A stretch of DNA of 12,074 nt from NCBI GenBank assembly GCA_051891195.1, contig JBJFEZ010000024.1:1-12074 (forward strand). The letters run 5' to 3'. This document shows positions 1 through 6,407 of the stretch, in pieces. The notes under the pieces were generated by a model. That model worked only from the letters and a program-made list of their open reading frames with translations, was not told the origin of the DNA and searched no databases. How positions within the stretch are numbered: the first letter of the stretch is position 1; each line of letters opens with the position of its first letter. This DNA comes from CAG-273 sp051891195. GTDB taxonomy: Bacteria; Bacillota; Clostridia; TANB77; CAG-508. Position numbers and translations under genes: made by a program.

Positions 1-148
1 ATTTTCTGGCTGTGATTTTCTCACATTATTTTTTTATAGATAGTTCTTTCTATCTTCCTTTATTATTTGGTTTCTCAAAGGTTTATTGTTTACTTTTCAA
101 TGTGCTTTTTTAAGTCTTCAACAAGTTTTCTTGCTGAAGACAATATTT
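1..148 (-). other. Structured untranslated leader, possibly pre-16S rRNA leader
   Basis: There is no gene in this stretch. Read on the minus strand, the first element is a hairpin: GTCTTCA (135-141) pairs with TGAAGAC (114-120), and an inner CAAG/CTTG stem has a four-base loop. Next is GCACATTGAAAA (94-105), close to the Gram-positive rRNA boxA form. Two small hairpins follow, AGATAG/CTATCT (38-55) and TGTGA/TCACA (11-25). Neither large hairpin has a T-tract on this strand, so they look like leader structure rather than terminators. A leader of a protein operon beyond the left edge is the alternative. Confidence 0.4.
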
Positions 149-215
149 ATTTTAGCACAGGTATTTTATAAAGTCAACACATTTTTTAAAAAAGTTTTAA
201 TTTTTTAAAAAGATT
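149..215 (-). promoter_or_regulatory. Strong promoter with UP-like A/T tract, firing leftward (possibly an rRNA operon promoter)
   Basis: On the minus strand a -35 TTGACT (172-177) and a -10 TAAAAT (149-154) are separated by exactly 17 bases. Upstream of the -35, about 179-215 is almost pure A and T tracts, as in UP elements of rRNA promoters. The leftward transcript would enter a leader with a hairpin and a boxA-like motif and leave the window. The promoter elements are seen directly. The rRNA assignment is inference, because no mature rRNA is inside the window. Confidence 0.6.
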
Positions 216-282
216 TTTTTACCAGTTTTGTAATTGCTTATTTTTCAAGCATTTTGGCTCTTATTTGCATATGTGCTTTTTA

Positions 283-1029
283 TTATTTTCTTTGCCTTAC
301 TACCTCATACATTATAATTCCTGCAGAGACAGATGCATTTAAAGAAGTAATTCTTCCTTTCATAGGAATTTTTACTAAAAAATCACAGTTTTCTTTAACA
401 AGTCTTGACATTCCAAAACCTTCACTTCCTATTACAATGGCAAGTGGCATTTTATAGTCTTGTTTTGTATAAAAAACTTCTGTATTCATATCTGTTCCAC
501 AAATCCACATTCCTTGTTCTTTTAAATAGCGAATAGTTTCATTTAAATTGTTTACTCTTGCTATTTTCATATATTCTACTGCTCCAGCAGATACTTTACT
601 AACAGTACTATTAACTGATGCTGCCCTTCTTTTTGGAATGATAATTCCGTGTACTCCTGCAGTTTCTGCTGTTCTAATAATAGATCCTAGATTATGTGGG
701 TCTTCTATTCCATCTAAAATTAAAATAAATGGCATTTCATTTTTTTGTTTTGCCACTTCTAGAATATCTTCTACTTCACAATAGTTAAATGGTGGCACAA
801 TAGCAATTACTCCTTGATGATTTTCTGTTTGTGCAATTTGGTTTAGTTTATTTCTTTCTATTTCTGAAATTAATATTTTACGTTCTTTAGCCATTGCTAT
901 AATTTTATTAATAGAACCGTGTTTTTCTCCTTTTGCGACTAATATTTTATTAACATCGCGTCCTGATTCTAATAATTCAATTACTGAATTTCTTCCTTCT
1001 ACTTGGTCCTGATATTCTTCTTTTTCCAT
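283..1029 (-). CDS. rlmB: 23S rRNA (guanosine-2'-O-)-methyltransferase, RlmB/TrmH (SpoU) family
   Basis: This is an SpoU/TrmH-type methyltransferase that uses S-adenosylmethionine to 2'-O-methylate a ribose in 23S rRNA (G2251 in the E. coli enzyme). An N-terminal substrate-binding domain begins with the typical QVEGRNSVIELL (about residues 9-20). The C-terminal SPOUT knot domain shows motif 1 (DPHNLGSIIRTAE, 110-122), motif 2 (IGSEGFGMS, 200-208) and motif 3 (IPMKGRITSLNASVSAG, 221-237). The 248-residue length is normal. The ATG has an AAGGAA ribosome site about 10 bases upstream. It starts 21 bases after the lepA stop and is probably co-transcribed with it. The family is certain; RlmB rather than another 2'-O-methyltransferase of the family is very likely but not proven by sequence alone. 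Confidence 0.93.
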   Translation of the reverse strand: MEKEEYQDQVEGRNSVIELLESGRDVNKILVAKGEKHGSINKIIAMAKERKILISEIERNKLNQIAQTENHQGVIAIVPPFNYCEVEDILEVAKQKNEMPFILILDGIEDPHNLGSIIRTAETAGVHGIIIPKRRAASVNSTVSKVSAGAVEYMKIARVNNLNETIRYLKEQGMWICGTDMNTEVFYTKQDYKMPLAIVIGSEGFGMSRLVKENCDFLVKIPMKGRITSLNASVSAGIIMYEVVRQRK

Positions 1030-1050
1030 CTTTTTACTTTCCTTCTTTAT

Positions 1051-2862
1051 TTATTCTTCATCTAATTTTAACACACTTAAAAATGCTTCTTGTGGTATTT
1101 CTACATTTCCTACTTGTCTCATTTTCTTTTTGCCTCGTTTTTGTTTTTCTAGCAACTTTTTCTTTCTGGTAATATCTCCACCATAGCATTTTGCTAGTAC
1201 ATCTTTTCTCATAGCAGAAATAGTTTCTCTTGCTATTATTTTTCCTCCAATAACTGCTTGTAATGGAATTACAAAAAGTTGCCTTGGAATAACTGTTTTT
1301 AATTTTTCTACCATTTTTTTACCTTTTTCATAACTACTATCTCTATGTACTATAAATGAAAGTGCATCTACACCCTCTCCATTTACCCATATATCTAGCT
1401 TAACTAAGTCTGACTTTTGATATCCTTTTAGTTCATAATCAAAAGAAGCATATCCTTTTGTTTTAGATTTTAAAGTATCAAAAAAGTCGTAAATAATTTC
1501 GTTTAATGGTAGTTCATAAATTAAAGTAACTCTTGTTGCGTCTAAATATTTCATATCTATATATGTTCCACGTCTATTTTGACAAATTTCCATTATTCCT
1601 CCAACGTAATCTTTTGGTGTAATAATTTCAGCTTGTACTATTGGCTCTTCTATGTAGTCAATTTCATTTGGAGAAGGCATATCAGATGGATTATATAGTT
1701 CCACTATTTCTCCTGATGTTTTGTGTATACGATATATAACAGATGGTGATGTAGTAATTAAACTTAAGTCAAATTCTCTGTCTAATCTTTCTTCTATAAT
1801 TTCTAAATGAAGTAATCCTAAAAAACCACAACGAAATCCAGAGCCCAATGCTCCTGAAGTTTCTGGTTCATATTCTAAAGCAGCGTCATTTAATTTTAGC
1901 TTTTCTAAAGCTACTTTTAAATTTTCGTAATCGCTACCATCTATAGGATAAATTCCACAGTATACCATTGGATTTACTTTTTTGTAGCCTGGTAATGGTT
2001 CTTTAGCAGAATTTTCTTTTAAAGTAATAGTATCTCCTACTCGCACATCCGACAAACTTTTAATGCTTGCTGCAATATAACCTACTTCTCCTGCCTTTAA
2101 TTCTTTTGCCTCTTGATAAGCTCCTGGTTCAAAATATCCTACTTCTGTAATAGTAAAAGTTTTACCCGATGACATTAATTTCATTTCATCTCCAACTTTT
2201 ACTGTTCCATCTTTAATTCTTACATATGCAATAGCACCTTTATAGTTATCATAAATTGAGTCAAATATTAAAGCTTTAAGTGGTGCTGTTTCATCACCTA
2301 TAGGTGCAGGTAAGTCTGTTACAATTTTTTCTAAAACTTGTTCTACATTTAAGCCTGATTTTGCAGAAATACAAGGTGCATCCATAGCTGGTATTCCAAT
2401 AATATCCTCTATTTCTTTTTTCACTTCATCTGGTCTTGCATTTGGTAAGTCTATCTTATTAATTACCGGTAAAATTTCTAGATTATTTTCTATTGCTAAA
2501 TATACATTTGCTAGTGTTTGAGCTTCTACTCCTTGACTACTATCTACTACCAACACTGCACCATCGCAAGCTGCTAAACTTCTAGATACCTCATAATTAA
2601 AGTCTACGTGTCCTGGAGTATCTATTAAATTAAGTTCATACTCTTTTCCATCTTTAGCTTTATATTTCATACGAACAGCTTGAGATTTAATTGTAATACC
2701 ACGTTCTCTTTCAATATCCATATTGTCTAGTACTTGATTTTCCATTTCTCTTTTTGAGAGCACCCCTGTCATTTCAATTAATCTGTCTGCTAATGTAGAT
2801 TTACCGTGGTCTATATGAGCAATTATACTAAAATTACGAATGAATTGTTTTCTGTCTTGCAC
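1051..2862 (-). CDS. lepA: Elongation factor 4 (back-translocating GTPase LepA)
   Basis: LepA is a ribosome-associated GTPase paralogous to EF-G, acting in initiation and elongation quality. All G motifs are present: AHIDHGKST (residues 15-23), RERGITIK (52-59), DTPGH (81-85), NKID (135-138) and SAK (166-168). The C-terminal LepA-specific domain, with YGGDITRKKKLLEKQKRGKK, is intact. The 603-residue length is normal. The start is a GTG at 2862-2860 (MQDRKQFIRNFSIIAHIDHG), supported by AAGGAG eight bases upstream; no better ATG fits. The promoter lies at 2896-2924. It is the first gene of a two-gene unit with rlmB. Confidence 0.98.
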   Translation of the reverse strand: MQDRKQFIRNFSIIAHIDHGKSTLADRLIEMTGVLSKREMENQVLDNMDIERERGITIKSQAVRMKYKAKDGKEYELNLIDTPGHVDFNYEVSRSLAACDGAVLVVDSSQGVEAQTLANVYLAIENNLEILPVINKIDLPNARPDEVKKEIEDIIGIPAMDAPCISAKSGLNVEQVLEKIVTDLPAPIGDETAPLKALIFDSIYDNYKGAIAYVRIKDGTVKVGDEMKLMSSGKTFTITEVGYFEPGAYQEAKELKAGEVGYIAASIKSLSDVRVGDTITLKENSAKEPLPGYKKVNPMVYCGIYPIDGSDYENLKVALEKLKLNDAALEYEPETSGALGSGFRCGFLGLLHLEIIEERLDREFDLSLITTSPSVIYRIHKTSGEIVELYNPSDMPSPNEIDYIEEPIVQAEIITPKDYVGGIMEICQNRRGTYIDMKYLDATRVTLIYELPLNEIIYDFFDTLKSKTKGYASFDYELKGYQKSDLVKLDIWVNGEGVDALSFIVHRDSSYEKGKKMVEKLKTVIPRQLFVIPLQAVIGGKIIARETISAMRKDVLAKCYGGDITRKKKLLEKQKRGKKKMRQVGNVEIPQEAFLSVLKLDEE

Positions 2863-2895
2863 TTTTTATTCTCCTTGTTTTTTAATACTTGTAAT

Positions 2896-2924
2896 ATTTT
2901 AACATATATATTTTTGAAAATCAA
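2896..2924 (-). promoter_or_regulatory. Promoter of lepA-rlmB
   Basis: On the minus strand, -35 TTGATT (2919-2924) and -10 TAAAAT (2896-2901) have a 17-base spacer, and the -10 is preceded by TGT, an extended -10. It sits about 35 bases upstream of the lepA GTG and directly after the terminator of the preceding gene. Confidence 0.6.
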
Positions 2925-2929
2925 TTAAG

Positions 2930-2961
2930 AAAGAAACTTCTATTTTATTAGAAATTTCTTT
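2930..2961 (-). terminator. Hairpin terminator after the DUF4190-like gene
   Basis: The dyad pairs 2930-2942 with 2949-2961: on the minus strand AAAGAAATTTCTA, a loop of six, then TAGAAGTTTCTTT, with one G-U wobble. The right arm is itself T-rich. It begins only six bases after the stop codon of the membrane protein gene, which fits termination before the lepA promoter. Confidence 0.6.
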
Positions 2962-2966
2962 TTTGC

Positions 2967-3380
2967 TTACATTTTATTTAATTGATTATAGTAATCTAAA
3001 TTGTCAAAAATATTGTAATACTTTTCTATAGGATTATTCTTTTCTTCTAATTGGTTTTCATTTTCATAAATATCATAATTATTATTATATTCTTCATAGT
3101 AACCACAATCATATCCATCTACAGATAAAGCCATTCCAATAAACATTATGGCAAAAGAAAATATAGAACTTATAATTATTATTGAAACAGCTAATGCACT
3201 AACAACCATTCCCGCAATACTAATTCCTTTATTTTCCCCTTGTGTTTTGCTTTTTTTAAGTGTATCTATAATACCAAAAATTAATCCTATAATAGCCAAT
3301 ATTAGCATAATAAAACATACAAATGGAATCCAACCTGTTACCAAAGAAATAATTCCTAAAATTAATGAAGCTATTCCCAT
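2967..3380 (-). CDS. Small membrane protein, DUF4190-like
   Basis: This 137-residue protein of unknown function is predicted to be membrane-embedded. The N-terminal part (residues 3-39) is Gly/Ile/Leu-rich with the repeated GIxSLxxG and IGLIFGII pattern of DUF4190-type proteins. A short basic loop (KKSKTQGENKG, 42-52) leads to a long hydrophobic stretch (53-86). The tail (89-137) is soluble and very rich in Tyr, Asn, Asp and Glu. No catalytic motif is visible. The ATG is supported by AAGGGGG about eight bases upstream and a consensus promoter. It stands as a single-gene unit, divergent from the metallopeptidase gene and followed by its own hairpin. The DUF4190 match is from the pattern only. 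Confidence 0.7.
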   Translation of the reverse strand: MGIASLILGIISLVTGWIPFVCFIMLILAIIGLIFGIIDTLKKSKTQGENKGISIAGMVVSALAVSIIIISSIFSFAIMFIGMALSVDGYDCGYYEEYNNNYDIYENENQLEEKNNPIEKYYNIFDNLDYYNQLNKM

Positions 3381-3409
3381 AATATTTCCCCCTTTATTTT
3401 TATAATACT

Positions 3410-3438
3410 ATTATACCTGCGACATCACGTTTTGTCAA
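3410..3438 (-). promoter_or_regulatory. Consensus promoter of the DUF4190-like gene
   Basis: On the minus strand there is a perfect TTGACA (3433-3438), a 17-base spacer and a perfect TATAAT (3410-3415), about 30 bases upstream of the ATG. This is a full sigma-A consensus and predicts high basal transcription of the small membrane protein. Confidence 0.8.
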
Positions 3439-3495
3439 TTTTCTTTTATTAAAAGAATTTAGTAATATATTTTTTATTTTTTTTGTAAAAATCTA

Positions 3496-3537
3496 TTGAC
3501 AAAGCGAACATTGTTTTGTATACTATATACGAACAAT
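3496..3537 (+). promoter_or_regulatory. Promoter of the metallopeptidase gene with overlapping dyad
   Basis: TTGACA (3496-3501), a 17-base spacer and TATACT (3519-3524) form a near-perfect promoter. An imperfect inverted repeat overlaps the -10: ATTGTT (3510-3515) with AACAAT (3532-3537), and inside it GTATA (3518-3522) with TATAC (3526-3530). A repressor site is a reasonable inference from this position. The gene's AGGAGGG ribosome site is at 3562-3568, seven bases before the ATG. Confidence 0.7.
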
Positions 3538-3575
3538 GATTTGGGGAATAAAAATTTGTACAGGAGGGTTTCGTT

Positions 3576-4274
3576 ATGAATATTTTTAAAACAAAAAATA
3601 ATGTAATTTCTTATACTATTAATAAAGCATCTGCTTCTGAATGTTATATTTCAGTAGATGCTGGTGAAGTTGTTGTTAGTGCTCCTTGGTATTTTTCTAG
3701 AAAACAAATTCAAACAGCTATAGCAGAAAAAAAACAATGGATTTTAAGTAAAATAGAAGAATGTCAAGAAGCTAATAAAGTATATACAGATAAAGGAACT
3801 ATTTTTGTTTTAGGTGCTGCACATCAAGTATGCTTATATTACAAAAATATAAATGCTCCTAGTATCAATTTAATAAATCGTACTATAGAAATTGTTCTTC
3901 CTAATAAGTATAAAAAAATAGAAACTAGTCAAATTTTAAAAATACTAATTGATAAACTATATCAAAAAGTAGCTGAGCAAGAGATAGAAAGAGCTATGGA
4001 AAAAACACGATTATTATTAGGTTATGCTCCTGAAGATTATGAAATAGTTAATCTTGAAAAAAATGTTATAGCTCATTGTTATAATGAAGAGCAAAAAATT
4101 TCTATTAGCACTAATATAGCAAAATATGATAGAAATGTAATTGATTATATTGTATTACATGAATTCTGTCATTTAAAATACAAAATTCACACAAAAAACT
4201 TTTGGAAAATAATAAAAAAGTATATGCCTAGCTATGAAAGATATGAAAAGGTCTTAAAGGATTTTTCTTATTAA
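3576..4274 (+). CDS. YgjP-like (DUF45) zinc metallopeptidase
   Basis: This 232-residue protein has the YgjP/DUF45 layout: an N-terminal beta-rich part with VVVSAPWYFSRKQIQTAI and KKQWI (residues 32-56), then a C-terminal metallopeptidase domain. The zinc site is visible as HEFCH (195-199), followed by His205 and NFW (208-210), matching the family form HExCH-x5-H-x3-FW. The region just before it, where the family normally has WGSC, reads VIAHCYN (164-170), so that motif has been lost apart from the Cys. Many relatives are linked to type I restriction loci, but none is nearby here. It is monocistronic with its own promoter and is followed by a hairpin at 4304-4345. The substrate is unknown. Confidence 0.85.
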   Translation: MNIFKTKNNVISYTINKASASECYISVDAGEVVVSAPWYFSRKQIQTAIAEKKQWILSKIEECQEANKVYTDKGTIFVLGAAHQVCLYYKNINAPSINLINRTIEIVLPNKYKKIETSQILKILIDKLYQKVAEQEIERAMEKTRLLLGYAPEDYEIVNLEKNVIAHCYNEEQKISISTNIAKYDRNVIDYIVLHEFCHLKYKIHTKNFWKIIKKYMPSYERYEKVLKDFSY

Positions 4275-4303
4275 AAAGATAGTATAGAAAAAGTTGTGTA
4301 AAT

Positions 4304-4345
4304 AAATCCTTCCGTGATAAAATATCAAATATCAAGGAAGGATTT
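4304..4345. terminator. Bidirectional hairpin between convergent genes
   Basis: AAATCCTTCC (4304-4313) pairs with GGAAGGATTT (4336-4345), and after one mismatch TGATA (4315-4319) pairs with TATCA (4330-4334) around a ten-base loop. T-rich sequence continues on the plus strand to 4347. It lies 30 bases after the metallopeptidase stop, and the DUF4272 gene ends on the other side. The 3' arm also contains an AAGGAAGG Shine-Dalgarno-like sequence for the small ORF at 4350. Confidence 0.6.
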
Positions 4346-4349
4346 TTCT

Positions 4350-4432
4350 ATGAGTAAAAAGTAGAAAAATTGGAAGAAAAATGGAAACACAGATGCGAAA
4401 CTCTTGAAAAGTCTATTAAATATTATTTATAA
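4350..4432 (+). pseudogene. Possible small frameshifted ORF or gene remnant
   Basis: An ATG at 4350 follows GGAAGG by about eight bases, but the frame stops at TAG 4362-4364. If one A were added to the A-run at 4356-4360, a 27-residue charged peptide (SKKVEKLEEKWKHRCETLEK...) would read to a TAA at 4430-4432, three bases before the stop of the convergent gene. The Lys/Glu heptad-like pattern looks more like coding than random sequence. It could be the start of a lost gene, a mobile element remnant or chance. I do not recognise it. Confidence 0.25.
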
Positions 4433-4435
4433 TTT

Positions 4436-5617
4436 TTATGTATTTAACGAAATATCATACCAATCTTCTTCGTTGCTTATTAACCATTCTAAGCCTCTTC
4501 TTCTTTCAACAACAACGCTCGGATTTAAGTTTCCTGTGTTCGTTTGAGGATTAATTTTTTTATTTACAACAGCCCAGTGATATCTATAGTATAAGTCTAA
4601 CATGTCCAAGATTTCATTTACATCTCTTAGGTTGCATCTGCTTTTGAAATCTTCATATGTTTTGCTTTCAGCAACCAATTTCATTGCAAAATCACAATTA
4701 CACATATCAGATCCATTTGATATATCTCTTATTATTCCTAATGCCCATATTAATGACCAGTACGCCTCATATTCCCAGTCTATATCAATAAGATCTTGCT
4801 CTTGGTATGTGCCATCAAACAATTTTTTTTCTTTAGAATTCAAACAGTTTTCAACTCCATATTTTTCTAATAAGTTACTTATGAATTTTTTTGATTGTTC
4901 ATATTCGCCATCTTTTATGTCATATACTATTTGTATTGATAACAAACATGCTATTGCTCTTCTACATATAGTATCAATATCTTTTAATTTTACCTCACTG
5001 CTATCTTTTATCATTTGCAAATTTTCATAACATGTAATTCCTAATAATTTTATATATTCGTTAGAAATTTGCCTTCTTTTTTGATTTTCTGGTAAATTAT
5101 TTAATTCTAAATTACTTACATCATATTCACTAGTAGCCCTTTCGTATGATATAAGAAGTTGTCCCTGTGGATTAAATATATCCATATTAGGATACAATAT
5201 ATATAAATTTAACTCTCTTGCTATATCTAAAAATATAGTATTAACTTTTTTTATAATAGCTTGAGAATTTGCCTCTTCTTTTACACAAACTCCAAAAATA
5301 CTATTAAATTTATATATTACCTTTAGTATTTCATTTTTTTGAATTCCAATAGGTATTTGTGTTTTAGCAAAGAAATTGCGCATTCCAGATGACTGCTTCT
5401 GGTAGTATTCTTCATTCTTTGATTTATTTGTATTAAATACTACTTCATATCCATCTATTTTAGTTTCAATTAAATCATTGTTATACTGAAGCTTATACTT
5501 ATTAAAATACTTTTTTATGGCAGATACAAATTGTTCACATGTACAATTCGTTCCATATAAAGTAAAATTTTTTTCAATTAGTTCTTCTTTCTTTTCTGGT
5601 TTATTAAATAATCCCAT
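4436..5617 (-). CDS. DUF4272 domain-containing protein
   Basis: This is a 393-residue soluble protein of unknown function. The C-terminal half (about 180-393) matches the DUF4272 pattern: RRQISNEYIKLLGI (181-194), RRAIACLL (219-226), WEYEAYWSLIWALG (281-294), ILDMLDLYYRYHWAVV (336-351) and ERRRGLEWLI (371-380) with DWYDI near the end. The N-terminal half (1-175) shows no motif I recognise; it contains a short segment with two Cys (NCTC, 24-27). There is no signal peptide or membrane segment. The ATG has GGAGGT five bases upstream. No clear promoter is visible in the 89 bases after thyX, so it may be the third gene of the radical SAM-thyX unit. Confidence 0.8.
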   Translation of the reverse strand: MGLFNKPEKKEELIEKNFTLYGTNCTCEQFVSAIKKYFNKYKLQYNNDLIETKIDGYEVVFNTNKSKNEEYYQKQSSGMRNFFAKTQIPIGIQKNEILKVIYKFNSIFGVCVKEEANSQAIIKKVNTIFLDIARELNLYILYPNMDIFNPQGQLLISYERATSEYDVSNLELNNLPENQKRRQISNEYIKLLGITCYENLQMIKDSSEVKLKDIDTICRRAIACLLSIQIVYDIKDGEYEQSKKFISNLLEKYGVENCLNSKEKKLFDGTYQEQDLIDIDWEYEAYWSLIWALGIIRDISNGSDMCNCDFAMKLVAESKTYEDFKSRCNLRDVNEILDMLDLYYRYHWAVVNKKINPQTNTGNLNPSVVVERRRGLEWLISNEEDWYDISLNT

Positions 5618-5706
5618 CTTTTACCTCCAATATATATATTTACTATTTTGAAGTATCATTTTATTACATCTATCTTTCATATTTAATTTCGTCTTCTCTT
5701 TTTTTA

Positions 5707-6378
5707 TTACACATCCTCTTCAACTGTCAATTTAGCATAATATTCTGGTTTAAAATCTTCATCATATTCTACTTCTCCAAATATCTCTGGCATTTCCTCC
5801 TTAAAATATTTTAATAATGGTATTAATACTTGCCTAATAGATGGATGTACGTTTTTAGTTGTTCTTAAACCAAGTATATGTTTCCACTCTCTTATATTAG
5901 CTGTCATTGTATACTCTGCTGCTGTTGAATGTGGTAATACTTCTCTACACATATCTGTTGTTGCTCCTAATTCTTTCATTTTTATGTATCCTTTTTCTGC
6001 TTCTTGCATTGTATTTTTCCATATTTCATACATTTCTTTATTTTCTATATATACCGGATTTATAAAAGCTATTTCATTTCCATATTTGTCTTTGTCATAA
6101 CTGCAATATCTTGTAGATTCTATTGAAAAGCTTGCAAATCTATGTCTTGTTAAGTCTTTGTATGAACCAATGTCATCATATATTCTAACAGTAACTTTTT
6201 CGTGTTCTAATACTGATTCGTGTCCTCTTGTAATACAGTTATTTAATAATTTTTTATAACTATCGTCTGTTATATTTCCTTCTGAACGGTAACATGTTCT
6301 ACAAGCTCTTTCTATCCTTTTCATTATTTTTGTTCCATCAATTTTTTCTACTTTTATCCAAGGTTCTACTATTCTCAT
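5707..6378 (-). CDS. thyX: FAD-dependent thymidylate synthase
   Basis: ThyX makes dTMP from dUMP using methylene-tetrahydrofolate with NAD(P)H-reduced FAD, without needing dihydrofolate reductase. The signature RHRxxSxxxxSxR is complete: R78-H79-R80, S83, S88 and R90 within RHRFASFSIESTR. The C-terminal part carries the conserved EVLPHSTAAEYTMTANIREWKHILGLR block, including the substrate-binding NIREW and the LR pair. The 223-residue length is typical. The ATG follows GGGAGG by nine bases and lies 29 bases after the radical SAM stop, which indicates co-transcription. No thyA is seen in the window. Confidence 0.97.
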   Translation of the reverse strand: MRIVEPWIKVEKIDGTKIMKRIERACRTCYRSEGNITDDSYKKLLNNCITRGHESVLEHEKVTVRIYDDIGSYKDLTRHRFASFSIESTRYCSYDKDKYGNEIAFINPVYIENKEMYEIWKNTMQEAEKGYIKMKELGATTDMCREVLPHSTAAEYTMTANIREWKHILGLRTTKNVHPSIRQVLIPLLKYFKEEMPEIFGEVEYDEDFKPEYYAKLTVEEDV

Positions 6379-6407
6379 TTTATACTTCCTCCCTTATGTT
6401 TTCTTTA

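Noticed and set aside
232..254. TGCTT/AAGCA hairpin as the rlmB terminator
   Set aside because: The stem is only five base pairs and no T-tract follows on the minus strand.
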